Shown piece by piece: positions 24,542 to 35,161 of a stretch of DNA of 64,000 nucleotides. Below the pieces are notes generated by a model. That model searched no databases, was not told where the DNA came from, and saw only the letters and a list, made by a program, of their open reading frames with translations. The translations under genes were made by a program, and so were the position numbers. Position 1 is the stretch's first letter, and the number at the start of each line of letters is the position of its first letter. Origin of the DNA: Myxococcota bacterium (GTDB taxonomy: Bacteria > Myxococcota_A > Bradymonadia > UBA7976 > UBA1532); assembly GCA_963169045.1 (NCBI GenBank), contig CAUJDF010000002.1:124001-188000 (forward strand), given 5' to 3'.

Positions 24542-26368
24542 TCAGGGAAGCCCGCCGGCGCCGACGAGCCAGGCCTCGCGCTGCCGCACCTGCTCGGGCG
24601 TCGCCGACGGGAGCGGCTCGAGCTTCCAGCGGTCCGGCGGCGGCTCGGCGGCGAAGGTGACCGGCAGACGCAGCAGGCGCTGGCGGCGCGCGACGAGCAG
24701 CGTGGCCTTCGAGCCGGGCTTGTACTGCGCGCGGCGGTCCTTCCAGGAGCCGGCGGGCAGGCGATAGTCGTCGAGCCCGAGGATCTCGTCGTCCGCGTTC
24801 ACCCCCGCGGCGAAGGCGGGCGTGTCGCGGCGCACGCGCTCGACGACGATGCGGCCGCCGTCCTCGCGCACGTCGACGCCGATCCAGCCGCGCACCGGCT
24901 CCGGCGGCTCCCCCGGCCGCGGCGTCGCGGTGCGGAACCGCAGGCCGAACCGCGCGAGCGCCGGCGCGTAGTCGAGGTCCGCGGTGGTCGTGACGGCGCG
25001 GTCGTGGAGCGCCCCCGCCGCCTCCCCTCCGACCTCGACGAGCAACGCGCGGAGCTCCTCGGGCGTGTAGCCCCGGGCGCCGGCGTAACGCGCGAACGCC
25101 AGGCGCATCACGTCGTCGAGCGAGCGCTGGCCCTCGGTCGCCGCGCGGATGTGGGCGTCGAGCAGCCAACCGACCGCCGCCCCCTTGGCGTAGTAGCTCA
25201 CGCTGGTGTTCGCGGTGTTCTCGTCCGGCCGGTAGTACTTGATCCACGCGTCGAACGAGGCCTCGGCCAGCGAGCGCACGCGGCGCCCGGGCGCCTCCTC
25301 GACCGCCTCGATGCGCCGCGACAGGCCCTTCAGGTACTCGGCGTCGCTGATCAGCCCGGCGCGCCGCAGCATCAGGCCCTCGTAGTAGCTCGTCAGGCCC
25401 TCGGCCACCCACAGGCTCCGCGTGTAGTTCTCGTGCTCGTAGTCGAACGGACCGAGCTCGCGCGGGCGCAGCCGCTTGACGTTCCACGCGTGAAACAGCT
25501 CGTGCGAGGCGAGGCGCAGCCAGTCGACGTAGCTCTCGCGCACCCGAAAGTCCCACCGGCTCGCCATCAGCACCGTCGATGCCGCGTGTTCGAGGCCGCC
25601 GGACGCCTCGGTCAGCATGTTCAGGAAGACGAAGCGCTCGTACGGCAGCGACCCCCAGAAGCGGCGATGCTGCTCGACCACCTTCTCGAGATCGGCGGCG
25701 GCGCCGTCGACGTCCCAGAGCCCGCCCGATCCGTGGACGACGAGCACGTGCTCCTTCCCGTCCACGCGGAAGCGCCGGATCTCGGGCGCGCCCAGGTAGA
25801 TCGGCGAGTCGACGAGCTCGTCGAAGTCCTTGGCGCGAAAGCGGAAATCGCCCGTGCCAGCCAGCGCGGTGACCGCCTGCGCGTAGGCGCGCGCCGGCTC
25901 GACGCGGACCTCGTACGGCCGCTGCGGATCGTCCACCGGCGCGAGGAACGTGGCGGCGCCGTTGATGAGCGCGAAGTCGGCCTCGATCCAGTTGGTGCGC
26001 ACGCTCATCTCGCGCCCGTAGACGCGGTAGCGCAGCGTGACGGGATCGGCGCCGCCGGTGGTCACCGTCCAGCGGTTCTTGGCGGTCTTGCGGACGGGCA
26101 GCGCCGCGCCGCGGGCGTCACGCGCCTCGACGCTCTCCACGTGTCGCGAGAACTCGCGGACGAGGTACGAGCCGGGCGTCCAGACCGGCATCATGACGGT
26201 GAATTCGGTCCGGCCGGCGGTGGGATAGGTGCCCTCCACCCGGACCTGGTGGGTGTGCGGCTCGGGGAACCGCAAGGTGTATTTGACGGGGGGCGGCGGC
26301 CCTTCGGCCGCCATCGCCGCTGTCGCGAGCCCCCCCAGCATCGCGACGAGCGCCGCCAGTCTCCCCAT
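24542..26368 (-). CDS. M61 glycyl aminopeptidase family protein with PDZ domain
   Basis: This 608-residue protein has a signal peptide (MGRLAALVAMLGGLATAAMA). The family N-terminal beta domain (TEFTVMMPVWTPGSYLVREFSRHV) is followed by a metallopeptidase domain with HELFH at 289-293 and the third ligand glutamate E323 in WVAEGLTSYYE. A PDZ domain lies at about 500-575 (GWIGVDVREDGGRIVVERV). M61 enzymes trim glycine or alanine from peptide N-termini. All catalytic residues are kept, so it should be active in the periplasm or outside. The PilZ gene lies nine bases upstream on the same strand. Confidence 0.93.
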   Translation of the reverse strand: MGRLAALVAMLGGLATAAMAAEGPPPPVKYTLRFPEPHTHQVRVEGTYPTAGRTEFTVMMPVWTPGSYLVREFSRHVESVEARDARGAALPVRKTAKNRWTVTTGGADPVTLRYRVYGREMSVRTNWIEADFALINGAATFLAPVDDPQRPYEVRVEPARAYAQAVTALAGTGDFRFRAKDFDELVDSPIYLGAPEIRRFRVDGKEHVLVVHGSGGLWDVDGAAADLEKVVEQHRRFWGSLPYERFVFLNMLTEASGGLEHAASTVLMASRWDFRVRESYVDWLRLASHELFHAWNVKRLRPRELGPFDYEHENYTRSLWVAEGLTSYYEGLMLRRAGLISDAEYLKGLSRRIEAVEEAPGRRVRSLAEASFDAWIKYYRPDENTANTSVSYYAKGAAVGWLLDAHIRAATEGQRSLDDVMRLAFARYAGARGYTPEELRALLVEVGGEAAGALHDRAVTTTADLDYAPALARFGLRFRTATPRPGEPPEPVRGWIGVDVREDGGRIVVERVRRDTPAFAAGVNADDEILGLDDYRLPAGSWKDRRAQYKPGSKATLLVARRQRLLRLPVTFAAEPPPDRWKLEPLPSATPEQVRQREAWLVGAGGLP

Positions 26369-26377
26369 CTGGCGCGC

Positions 26378-26707
26378 TCAGGCTGCGTCGACGTATTGGC
26401 GCAGGACCGCCAGTGTGTCGTCCGGGACGTAGACGAACTCGATGCCGGTGCCCGGGCCGTCGGTGCCCCAGCCGGCGCGGCGGGCGCGCCCGCAGGCCCA
26501 GAGCTGCCGCTGGTCGCCGGGCAGCTCGAACCGGATGATCACCGGGCCGTCCCAACGACCGAGGTCGGTGTCGACGGCGCGCGTGGAGCGCACGAACATG
26601 CCTCGCTCCGAGATGTCGGTGCCGAGGCACAGCGCGGCGCGGTCATCGAAGACGGCGGTGACGAAGTCGCCGAAGGCCAGGCGGTTCACGGCGCGACGTT
26701 CGCTCAT
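26378..26707 (-). CDS. PilZ-domain protein
   Basis: This 109-residue single-domain protein starts after AGGGGGA. It begins SERRAVNRLAFGDFVTAV, then DISERGMFVRSTRAV and GTGIEFVYVPDDT, which is the PilZ layout. The c-di-GMP RxxxR region reads RRAVNR, and the D/NxSxxG motif is DISERG, so ligand binding is plausible. Myxobacterial PilZ proteins control motility and exopolysaccharide. It probably shares a transcript with the M61 peptidase. Confidence 0.82.
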   Translation of the reverse strand: MSERRAVNRLAFGDFVTAVFDDRAALCLGTDISERGMFVRSTRAVDTDLGRWDGPVIIRFELPGDQRQLWACGRARRAGWGTDGPGTGIEFVYVPDDTLAVLRQYVDAA

Positions 26708-26837
26708 GCGGTCCCCCTTTCGGACTCGGCGCAGGAGCGCGCCGATGGGTGGACAATCTCCCACATGTAGGTGCGCGTCAAATTCCGGTTCGGTTGATCC
26801 GCGGCGGCGCGCGGCCGCATGCTCGTGGGACGAGACC

Positions 26838-27656
26838 ATGCGTCGCCTCCTCTCTCCCCTGCTGTTGGTGCTGCCTGCGTGCGCGGAGATCACGCCGCCA
26901 CCCGACGGCGCCGTGTCGCGCCTGACGGACGACGCGCTGGTGGGCGGCGGGATGCCGAGGCGCGACGGCGGCGCCGCGGCCTTTGACGCCGCGCCTCCGC
27001 CGCCTCCGCCGCCCGAAGGCTGCGGGGCCGCCGACGCGCCGCTCTGCGCGGCGTGCGGCGCCGACGGGACGCCCCAGCCCCTCGCCGACGACCCCCGCTG
27101 CCCTGCCCTCGACTGCTCCATCTTCGACACGTTTGTTCGGACGACCGAGGGCGGCACCGAGATCTGCGTCCGCACCCGTTTCGCACCCGCCGGCGGTCGC
27201 TGCCTCGCCGTCGGCCGGTGTCGCGAGGCCGCCGACGCGGCGTGGTGCGCCGATCGCACCGCCGAGGAGGCCGCGCGCGCCGACCGCCCCTGCCAGGCGA
27301 TGCAGGGCTGCGCCGGGAGCACGCCGCCGTCGTTCGCGCCCGCGCCGGAGGGCACGCCCTGCGAGGGCGGCCGCTGCGACGCGGAGGGCGCCTGCCTGCC
27401 CGTCGTGGACGACGACCGGTGCGATCCCTGGGCCGCCGGCACGGTCTGCCGCACCGGCGTGCACATCAACGGCGAGTCCTACTGCGAGGTCGCGACCGAC
27501 GGCGGCAGCTGCTTCGACGCGTGCGGCGCCGGCGGGAGCTACTGCATCGCGGCGCGCGCCGCCGGCCCGGGCGTCTGCGAGGCGGGCGCCGAGCGGGGCT
27601 GCATCGAGGCCGGCGCAGCCCAGCTGTGCTGGTGCCGCGTCCGGAGCGAGCAGTAG
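26838..27656 (+). CDS. Cysteine-rich lipoprotein
   Basis: The product has 272 residues with a lipobox (LLLVLPAC), a linker with PPPPPPP, then about 210 residues with more than 25 cysteines in loosely spaced pairs (PLCAACGADG, PCEGGRCDAEGACLP, SCFDACGAGGSYC, CWCRV at the end). No enzyme motif is recognised. The pattern suggests a disulfide-stabilised surface protein. It is read divergently from the PilZ/M61 pair across a 130-bp gap. Confidence 0.7.
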   Translation: MRRLLSPLLLVLPACAEITPPPDGAVSRLTDDALVGGGMPRRDGGAAAFDAAPPPPPPPEGCGAADAPLCAACGADGTPQPLADDPRCPALDCSIFDTFVRTTEGGTEICVRTRFAPAGGRCLAVGRCREAADAAWCADRTAEEAARADRPCQAMQGCAGSTPPSFAPAPEGTPCEGGRCDAEGACLPVVDDDRCDPWAAGTVCRTGVHINGESYCEVATDGGSCFDACGAGGSYCIAARAAGPGVCEAGAERGCIEAGAAQLCWCRVRSEQ

Positions 27657-27679
27657 CGCCGTCCGCGCGGACGGCCTCG

Positions 27680-28987
27680 CTACCGGCCGAGCCACCAGGT
27701 CAGCGCGCCCACCGCCAGCACGCCGCCGAACGCCACCACCACCGGCAGGCCGACGCGCGCGCCGCCGAGCGCCAGCGCCAGCGCCGCCTTGCTGACGGTG
27801 TTGCTGCCCGCGGCGAGCAGGACGGCCGCCGCGGCGTCGTCCATGGCGACGCGCCCGTCGCGGTACATGCCGGCCACCGACAGCGCGATGGCGTTGACAT
27901 CCGCCAGGCCGGCGACCGCCGCCGAGAGCAGGAGGCCGCGTGTGCCGAACCAGTCGCTCGCCGCGGCCGCCGCGACACGCACCGCCGCGAACAGCAGGCC
28001 CAGCTTGATGGCCGACGTGAGGCTGAAGGGGTTCGCGAAGCGGGGCTCCTCGCCGGCCTCGGACGCGTCCCGCCGCGCGCGCCGGGCCAGCGCCCAGGCC
28101 GCCGCGGCGCTGGCCACGAGCATCGCCCCGAGCGCGAGCCCGGTCGGCGCCAGCAACGCCGGCGCGAAGAGCGCGAGCTCGACGGCCAGGCGCGGGAACA
28201 TGACGCCGGACGCGAGCACGATGGCGAGCGCCGCCGTGCGCGCGATCGTCGGCGCCTCCCGCCCGCGCTGCGAGAACGTCAGCGTCACCGCCGTCGACGA
28301 CGCGAGGCCGCCGAACAGGCCGGTCAGCCCCACGCCGCGCCGCGCGCCGAGCACGCGCACCGCCCCGTACCCGAAGAAGCTGATGGCGGCGACCACGACC
28401 ACCACCAGGCCGACGGCGAACGGGTTCAACGCGCCGTAGGGCCCGAGGCGCTCGTCGGGCAGCAGCGGCAGCACCACCGCCGCCAGCAGGATGAACTGCG
28501 TCGTGGCGTAGACGTCTTCGGCGCTCAGGCGCTGCGCCCACACGTGCAGCGGACGGCGCATCGCCAGGGCCGCCATCGTGACGCCGCCGAGCGCCAGCGC
28601 GAGGACCTGGCGCGCCTCGAAGCCCAGCGGCAGGCCGGACGCGAACGGCACGAGGCCGATGAGCCACGTCACGATCGCTGCCACCGCGGTCGTCATGCCC
28701 ACCGTGCGCTCGAGGCCGCTCGTGCGGTGGCGCCAGTGGAGCGCGACGCCCAACAGCAACAGCAGCCCCAGAAGCGGCACCGCGACGATCACCGCGCCGA
28801 AGCTCGGGTAGAGCAGCGCCGTGAGCGACGCGCCGAGCGAGATGAGCGGGAACGTACGCGCCCCCGCCATCGCGTACAGCGACTCGCTGCGCGAGCGCCG
28901 CTCCCGCTCCATGCCGACGAGCAGGCCGATGACGGCGCTGACCGTCAGGCCGAGGGCGATCTGCCGTGCGTCGAAGACGTCGTCCAC
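27680..28987 (-). CDS. MgtC/SapB family membrane protein with DUF4010
   Basis: This 435-residue protein has about 12 hydrophobic segments. The N-terminal MgtC-like part has GLLVGMERERRSR and GARTFPLISLGASLTALLYP. The C-terminal DUF4010 part has GLTGLFGGLASSTAVTLTFSQRG and ADVNAIALSVAGMYRDG. Members are linked to magnesium limitation and acid or phosphate stress, but the transport role is unsettled. The gene stands alone, divergent from the NtrC-type regulator. Confidence 0.87.
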   Translation of the reverse strand: MDDVFDARQIALGLTVSAVIGLLVGMERERRSRSESLYAMAGARTFPLISLGASLTALLYPSFGAVIVAVPLLGLLLLLGVALHWRHRTSGLERTVGMTTAVAAIVTWLIGLVPFASGLPLGFEARQVLALALGGVTMAALAMRRPLHVWAQRLSAEDVYATTQFILLAAVVLPLLPDERLGPYGALNPFAVGLVVVVVAAISFFGYGAVRVLGARRGVGLTGLFGGLASSTAVTLTFSQRGREAPTIARTAALAIVLASGVMFPRLAVELALFAPALLAPTGLALGAMLVASAAAAWALARRARRDASEAGEEPRFANPFSLTSAIKLGLLFAAVRVAAAAASDWFGTRGLLLSAAVAGLADVNAIALSVAGMYRDGRVAMDDAAAAVLLAAGSNTVSKAALALALGGARVGLPVVVAFGGVLAVGALTWWLGR

Positions 28988-29015
28988 CCGGTTTTCGATG
29001 CCCCGACGGACGGGC

Positions 29016-29043
29016 TTGTCGCCTCATCCGAAAACGGTAACAT
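29016..29043 (+). promoter_or_regulatory. Possible sigma70-type promoter for the NtrC-type regulator
   Basis: TTGTCG and TAACAT are separated by 16 bases in the gap between divergent genes, about 105 bases before the regulator start. The A/T-rich -10 stands out in this GC-rich sequence. It is based on eye inspection only. Confidence 0.35.
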
Positions 29044-29148
29044 GCGGGGGTACCTGACGGTGCCGTGCGGCCTGGGAACCGCGCGGCGCCTGCGTGGCAC
29101 GCCGCTTGCGAAGGGCGCCGCCGACATCCGCAACACGAGGACGCGCGC

Positions 29149-30528
<1,380 letters not shown>

Positions 30529-30531
30529 CCG

Positions 30532-30999
30532 TCAGCCCGCCGGCGCCTCGTCGCCCCGGACGATGATCACCGGGCAGGGCGCCTGGCGCGCCACCTGCTG
30601 CGCCACGCTGCCCATGATGAGATGCGACAGGCCCCGGCGCCCATGCGTGCCCATCACGATGGCGTCGGCGTCCTCCTCCTTCGCCTGGGCCAGGATGACC
30701 TGGTGCGGCACGCCGGACACGAGGTCGCGCGTCACGGGCACCGTCGACGTGCCGGCGATGCGCGCCACCATCTCGTCGAGCCGCACCAGCGCCTGCTCCC
30801 GGATGTACTCGTTCATGGGCATGCCGGGCCGCCCGGGCGCCTGCACCAGCACGTCGCCCACGTAGTAGGGCGGGTCGTAGACGTGCAGCACGCGGATGGA
30901 CGCGCCGAACTTCCCCGCCAGGTAGATCGCGTACTCGACCGCCGCGACCGACGACTCCGAGAAATCCACCGGAACCAGGATCTTCTTGAGCTCTCTCAT
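30532..30999 (-). CDS. Universal stress protein (UspA family)
   Basis: This 155-residue single domain starts at MRELKKILVPVDFSESS after GGAGGAG. The ATP-binding loop GTHGRRGLSHLIMGSVA matches the G-2x-G-9x-G(S/T) pattern, so it is the nucleotide-binding type, and it ends PCPVIIVRGDE. It converges with the NtrC-type gene three bases away. The role is general stress survival. Confidence 0.92.
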   Translation of the reverse strand: MRELKKILVPVDFSESSVAAVEYAIYLAGKFGASIRVLHVYDPPYYVGDVLVQAPGRPGMPMNEYIREQALVRLDEMVARIAGTSTVPVTRDLVSGVPHQVILAQAKEEDADAIVMGTHGRRGLSHLIMGSVAQQVARQAPCPVIIVRGDEAPAG

Positions 31000-31047
31000 G
31001 CCGGCTCCTCCGCCCCTCGAAAGTTTCAATCGGCGTGCCATGGCCGG

Positions 31048-31071
31048 CCTGCGGGCGACCGCGCCCGCAGG
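31048..31071. terminator. Perfect GC hairpin
   Basis: A perfect 10-bp stem (cctgcgggcg / cgcccgcagg) around the loop accg lies between the di-heme lipoprotein gene and uspA, both on the minus strand. It lacks a U-run, so intrinsic termination would be weak; it may mark the 3' end of the upstream mRNA. Confidence 0.45.
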
Positions 31072-31091
31072 TCACCGACCGGAAACATGTC

Positions 31092-33392
31092 TCATGGCCG
31101 TGTCACCGCGCCGCCCAGGCTGAGCAGGAAGGCGACCAGGTCGTCGAGCTGCGCGGGCGTCAGGTGGCTCGTGCGGCCGTGGCGGTCGGCGGCGTTGCGC
31201 GTCGTCAGCACGTCGCGCAGCGTCGGCGCGGAGCCGTCGTGCAGGTACGGCGGGTTGCGCCACAGGCCGTACAACGTCGGGGTGTCGAGGCCCGGCAGCG
31301 GCCCGCCGAGGCGCTGGCCGGAGCCCGCCCCGAGCGTGCCGACGTCGTGCAGGCGCGGTACGCCCGCGGCCTCGAAGGCGCTGTCGGTGAGGGCCGGGCC
31401 CGCGTGGCACCCGGCGCAGCCCACCTCGGGCGACTCGAAGAGAGCGCGGCCGCGCGCCGCTGAGTCGTCGTCGGGGTGCGGGCTCGGCGCGATCTCCGCG
31501 AGCGAGGCGACGTAGGCGGCGAGCGCGTCGAGGTCCGGGCTGAGGCCGGCCTTGGGCGCGCCCAGCGTCATGTCCCTGGAATCGCTGTGGAAATCGGGGT
31601 CGGTCAGCAGGCCGGTGCCGCCGAACGGCCCGCGGATGTCGTGCTCGAAGTCCTGCACCTCGTCGAAGTTGGCGCTCCAGTGCAGCGGCGCGGCGCCGGC
31701 GCGGCCGACGAGCGCGATGGTGTTGCGCAGGCCCTCGCCGCGGTCGGTGAAGTCCCAGACGAGATTGTCGCCGTCGCCGTCGAGGTGGCAGTGGGCGCAC
31801 GCGACGTAGCCGGCCGCGGCGAGCCGCGTGTCGTAGGCGTCGTTGAACAGCTGCTTGCCGCGCAGCACGGCGGGCGGCAGCGGCTCGGCCTCGATCGTGC
31901 GGAGGCGCGCGACCGGCTCGGGCTGCCGATCGAAGCTCGAGACGTCGTAGACGACCACCTCGCGGGAGAGCGACGCGTCGACGAAGAGGAAGCGGTCGTC
32001 GTCGGAGAGCGCGAGGCCCGCCGGCGCGTAGCCGACGTCGCCGATCGAGCCGGAGGGCGTCCCGTCGTAGCGGTCGAGGCGGTCGACGCTGCGGCTGCCG
32101 AGGCCCGCGACGTAGAGGTAGTCACCGTGACGGCTGTAGACCGCCGCCGAGGCGAAGCCGCGCTCGTCGAACTGCTTGCGCTCGTCGAAGCGCTCCTCGA
32201 GCGAGGCGCCGTCGAGGAAGCTGACGACGGCGCGCACCGTCGTGTCGAAGCGCAGCGGCGTGCCGTCGCGGAAGAGCCCCTGCCCGATGTTCGCCTGGAG
32301 CGACGGGAGCGCGATCTCGCGGCCGTCCGGCGCCACGAGGACCTGGTCGAGGTAGCTCGGCACGCCGCCGATCTCGGTGTCGCTCGCCACCTGCGGATCG
32401 AACGCGAGCCGCCGTGTCTCGACGCCGCCGGTCGCCGGGTCGAGGACGTAGATCTCGCCGCCCTCCGGCGGAGAGCGCCAGCGCGAGACCAGCAGCCGTC
32501 CGCCGCGCTCGCCGGGCAGCCAGGCGATGCCGCGCGGATCCGGTCCGACCGGGAAGCGGTCCGGGCCCTCGGCATGGGCGCCGACGCGGGCGACCTCGCC
32601 GGTGGCGCCCAGCGTGACGAACCACTGTACGCCGTCGAAGGCGCCCACGATGCCGTGCGGCCGGCTGCCCACGGGCATCGGCACCCGGATCTCGTTCAGC
32701 GGGGTGGCCGGATCGCCGAGCGGCGCTCCGCCGGCGCCGGCGGGGGCGAAGAAGCGCACCTCGTCGGCCTCGCAGGCCACCGCCAGCGCGATGCCGCCCG
32801 CCGCCAGCGTGCGCGGGCCGCGGCACGTGGCGAGGCGTCGAGAGACGGCCCAGCCGTCGTCGACGCGGCGCAGCAGGACCACCTGGTCCGCGTCCGGCAC
32901 GACGAGGGCCACCGTCGACGAGCCGTCCGGCTCGCGGAACGTCCGGATCGTGGCGCTGCTCGACGGCCCCGCGCCCCACTCGGGGGCCCCGGGCACCGCC
33001 GTGATCACCACGCCGGCCGTCCGGCGGGCGCCGTTCGCGCTGAACGCGGTCAGCGTCGCGCGATAGCGGCCCGGCCGGTCGTAAGCGACGGTGGCGGTCG
33101 GCTCGGGTCGCGGCGCGTCCCAGCCCCCGCCGTCCCCGAACGACCACTGGAAGGCGACGGCGCCCGTCGACGCGCTGCCGTCGAGGACGACCGGCTCGCC
33201 GACCTTCACGTAGCGGGACTCGCCGGCCCGCGGTACGAGCGGTACCGCGGAATCCGCAGCCGAGTCGGGCACTTGCGCGGCGTCCGCCGCCGTGGCGTCC
33301 TTGTCGGGCGCGTCGGCCGACGGCGTTCCGGGGTCGGCGCCGCACGCCGCGAGCGCCCACGCCGCCAGCCCCGACGCCCAGGCGCGCCGCAT
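31092..33392 (-). CDS. PKD / beta-propeller / di-heme cytochrome c lipoprotein
   Basis: This 766-residue protein has a lipobox (WALAAC) and an Asp/Ala linker, followed by a PKD-like domain (VVLDGSASTGAVAFQWSFGDGG). A YVTN-type propeller occupies about residues 130-490 (DRFPVGPDPRGIAWLPGERGG, YAPAGLALSDDDRFLFV). A C-terminal cytochrome part has two heme c motifs, CAHCHLDGDGDN and CAGCHAGPALTD, plus LRNTIALVGR and PPYLHDGSAPTL, as in MauG/cytochrome-peroxidase-like proteins. It is probably an outer-surface redox protein. Its ATG shares one base with the stop of the preceding LVIVD gene (TGATG), so the two are translated together. Confidence 0.87.
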   Translation of the reverse strand: MRRAWASGLAAWALAACGADPGTPSADAPDKDATAADAAQVPDSAADSAVPLVPRAGESRYVKVGEPVVLDGSASTGAVAFQWSFGDGGGWDAPRPEPTATVAYDRPGRYRATLTAFSANGARRTAGVVITAVPGAPEWGAGPSSSATIRTFREPDGSSTVALVVPDADQVVLLRRVDDGWAVSRRLATCRGPRTLAAGGIALAVACEADEVRFFAPAGAGGAPLGDPATPLNEIRVPMPVGSRPHGIVGAFDGVQWFVTLGATGEVARVGAHAEGPDRFPVGPDPRGIAWLPGERGGRLLVSRWRSPPEGGEIYVLDPATGGVETRRLAFDPQVASDTEIGGVPSYLDQVLVAPDGREIALPSLQANIGQGLFRDGTPLRFDTTVRAVVSFLDGASLEERFDERKQFDERGFASAAVYSRHGDYLYVAGLGSRSVDRLDRYDGTPSGSIGDVGYAPAGLALSDDDRFLFVDASLSREVVVYDVSSFDRQPEPVARLRTIEAEPLPPAVLRGKQLFNDAYDTRLAAAGYVACAHCHLDGDGDNLVWDFTDRGEGLRNTIALVGRAGAAPLHWSANFDEVQDFEHDIRGPFGGTGLLTDPDFHSDSRDMTLGAPKAGLSPDLDALAAYVASLAEIAPSPHPDDDSAARGRALFESPEVGCAGCHAGPALTDSAFEAAGVPRLHDVGTLGAGSGQRLGGPLPGLDTPTLYGLWRNPPYLHDGSAPTLRDVLTTRNAADRHGRTSHLTPAQLDDLVAFLLSLGGAVTRP

Positions 33393-34993
33393 CAGCCGCC
33401 CGTCGTGAAGGTGAGGGTGAACGGCTCGGCGACGGCGTTCCCGTTGAAGTCGGCGACACCGCCCGCCGGCACCTCGAGCACGTAGCGCGTGCGCGGCTGC
33501 AGCGGCGCCCGCGGCCGGAAGTTCACGACGTTCTCCTGCGCCGACACGAAGCCGTCGACGCGTGTGCGCGCCGGGTCCGTCCCCGCCTCGTAGAGCCTCA
33601 CCGAGCCCTCCCAGGCGGAGCGCACGTCGACCGGCTCGCCGAACGTGAGGCCGAGGGCCGAGGTCGGCGGCAGATCCGCGGCGCCCTCGGCGGGGAAGCT
33701 CCACGTGACCCGCGGCGGGGTCGTGTCGGGCGCCGCGGCCCACGGGGCGATGGCGCTGCCCTGGTCCGGCGCCGCCTTGTCGTCGACGCTGAGCACCGCC
33801 ACGTTGCCGACGGGCGTGATCGTGTCGAGGTCGCCCTCGAGGCCCAGGCGCGCCACCGGCTGGATGTTCCCGAGGTCGCGGACGTCGTAGATCGCCGCGA
33901 AGTTCGACTCGCCGACGAAGGCGAGGCCCTCCTTCAGGAAGACATAGCCGCCGTTGCCGTCGGAGCGGTAGGCGCCGGCCCACGTGGGGCGCGTCGGGTC
34001 GCGCACGTCGTACACGATCAACCCGCCGCCGCCCTCCTTGCGCGCGTACCAGACGTAGCCGCCCTCCACGTTCGTGAAGTAGGCCTCGCGCCCGGGGCCG
34101 TCGGGCGTCTCGCGTGCGAGGAAGTCGCCGCCGGGGATGGGCTGCGGCGCGGTCGGATCGGAGATGTCGAGCAGCACCGTGCGCGCGCCCTCGGCGGCGG
34201 TCACGATCAGCAGGTTGCCCACGGCCTGCACCTGCCCGGCGCGCAGGACCGGCTCGAGCGAGTGGCGGGTCACCAGTCTCGGCGCCCGAGGATCGCTGGC
34301 GTCGACGACGTATACGCCGTTGTCGGCGCCGGCGACGTACACGTACGGCACCTGCCAGAACACGCTGAGCGTCACGCGCTGGTAGGCGTCCGGGTAGCGA
34401 AATCCTTCGAGATGCAGGGTACTTGCGACCGTCGGCGCCTCGACGTCGGCCACGTCCCAGAACATGATGCCGCCGCGGACGAACGACTCGAGGTGGTTCG
34501 TGACCGCCCAGCGGCCGCCCTCGTGCGAGAAGCCGATGCTGTGGGTCTCGCGCATCGCGGGCGACTCGCCGCCGCCGACGCGGACCGGCGCGCACGGATC
34601 GGCGATGTCCCAGAACGTGAGCCCGCCGCTCAGGCCGAACTCCGGCGACCAGGGCAGCAACAGGTAGCCGTCGTACATCGTCGCGAGGTTGTGGTGGTCG
34701 GTGCGGTCGCCCGGGCCGCCGTCGAGCCAGGCGCAGTTCTGCAGGAGCTGCTCGGGCGCGAACGTCACCGTGGGCGCGCCGGGGCCGCGGTTCGGCCCCC
34801 ACGCGCCGGGCTCGGGGTACGGCCTCGGCGGAGGCCCCGCGTCCGCGGCCTCGCCCGCATCGGGCGGCTGCGCGTCCGCCATCCGGGCGTCCGGCGCAGC
34901 GTCGGCGGGGGCGTCGTCCGCCGGCGCGTCCCCGCAGCCGGCCGCGAGCACCGCCAGCCCCACCCCTCCGCGCATCGACCGAAGCCACGTCAT
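33392..34993 (-). CDS. LVIVD-repeat lipoprotein with Ig-like C-terminus
   Basis: This 533-residue protein has a lipobox AVLAAGC and an Asp/Ala/Pro linker. The body has about six LVIVD-type repeats: YVVDASDPRAPRLV, TVLLDISDPTAPQPI, LIVYDVRDPTRPTW and AAIYDVRDLGNIQPV, a motif set predicting a beta-propeller. The last 100 residues look like a bacterial Ig-like (Big_5) domain: PPRVTWSFPAEGAADLPPTS, then LTFTTGG. The start at 34993 is preferred for signal length, though ATG 34975 also works; neither has a good ribosome binding site. It is coupled to the di-heme lipoprotein, suggesting one cell-surface complex. Confidence 0.82.
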   Translation of the reverse strand: MTWLRSMRGGVGLAVLAAGCGDAPADDAPADAAPDARMADAQPPDAGEAADAGPPPRPYPEPGAWGPNRGPGAPTVTFAPEQLLQNCAWLDGGPGDRTDHHNLATMYDGYLLLPWSPEFGLSGGLTFWDIADPCAPVRVGGGESPAMRETHSIGFSHEGGRWAVTNHLESFVRGGIMFWDVADVEAPTVASTLHLEGFRYPDAYQRVTLSVFWQVPYVYVAGADNGVYVVDASDPRAPRLVTRHSLEPVLRAGQVQAVGNLLIVTAAEGARTVLLDISDPTAPQPIPGGDFLARETPDGPGREAYFTNVEGGYVWYARKEGGGGLIVYDVRDPTRPTWAGAYRSDGNGGYVFLKEGLAFVGESNFAAIYDVRDLGNIQPVARLGLEGDLDTITPVGNVAVLSVDDKAAPDQGSAIAPWAAAPDTTPPRVTWSFPAEGAADLPPTSALGLTFGEPVDVRSAWEGSVRLYEAGTDPARTRVDGFVSAQENVVNFRPRAPLQPRTRYVLEVPAGGVADFNGNAVAEPFTLTFTTGG

Positions 34994-35161
34994 GCGCCGA
35001 AGGTGCGCGATTCGCCTCGACATCGTCAACGTCGAGGCCCCCGCCGGCCGCGCGCGGCGTCGACGGTGGCTCCGCCACCTTCACGGGCGCGTCCGAGTGG
35101 CGTGGCGACGTCCCGGCGCGCCGTGATACAGCACGGACCCAAATTTCCAAGGACTGTCGTC

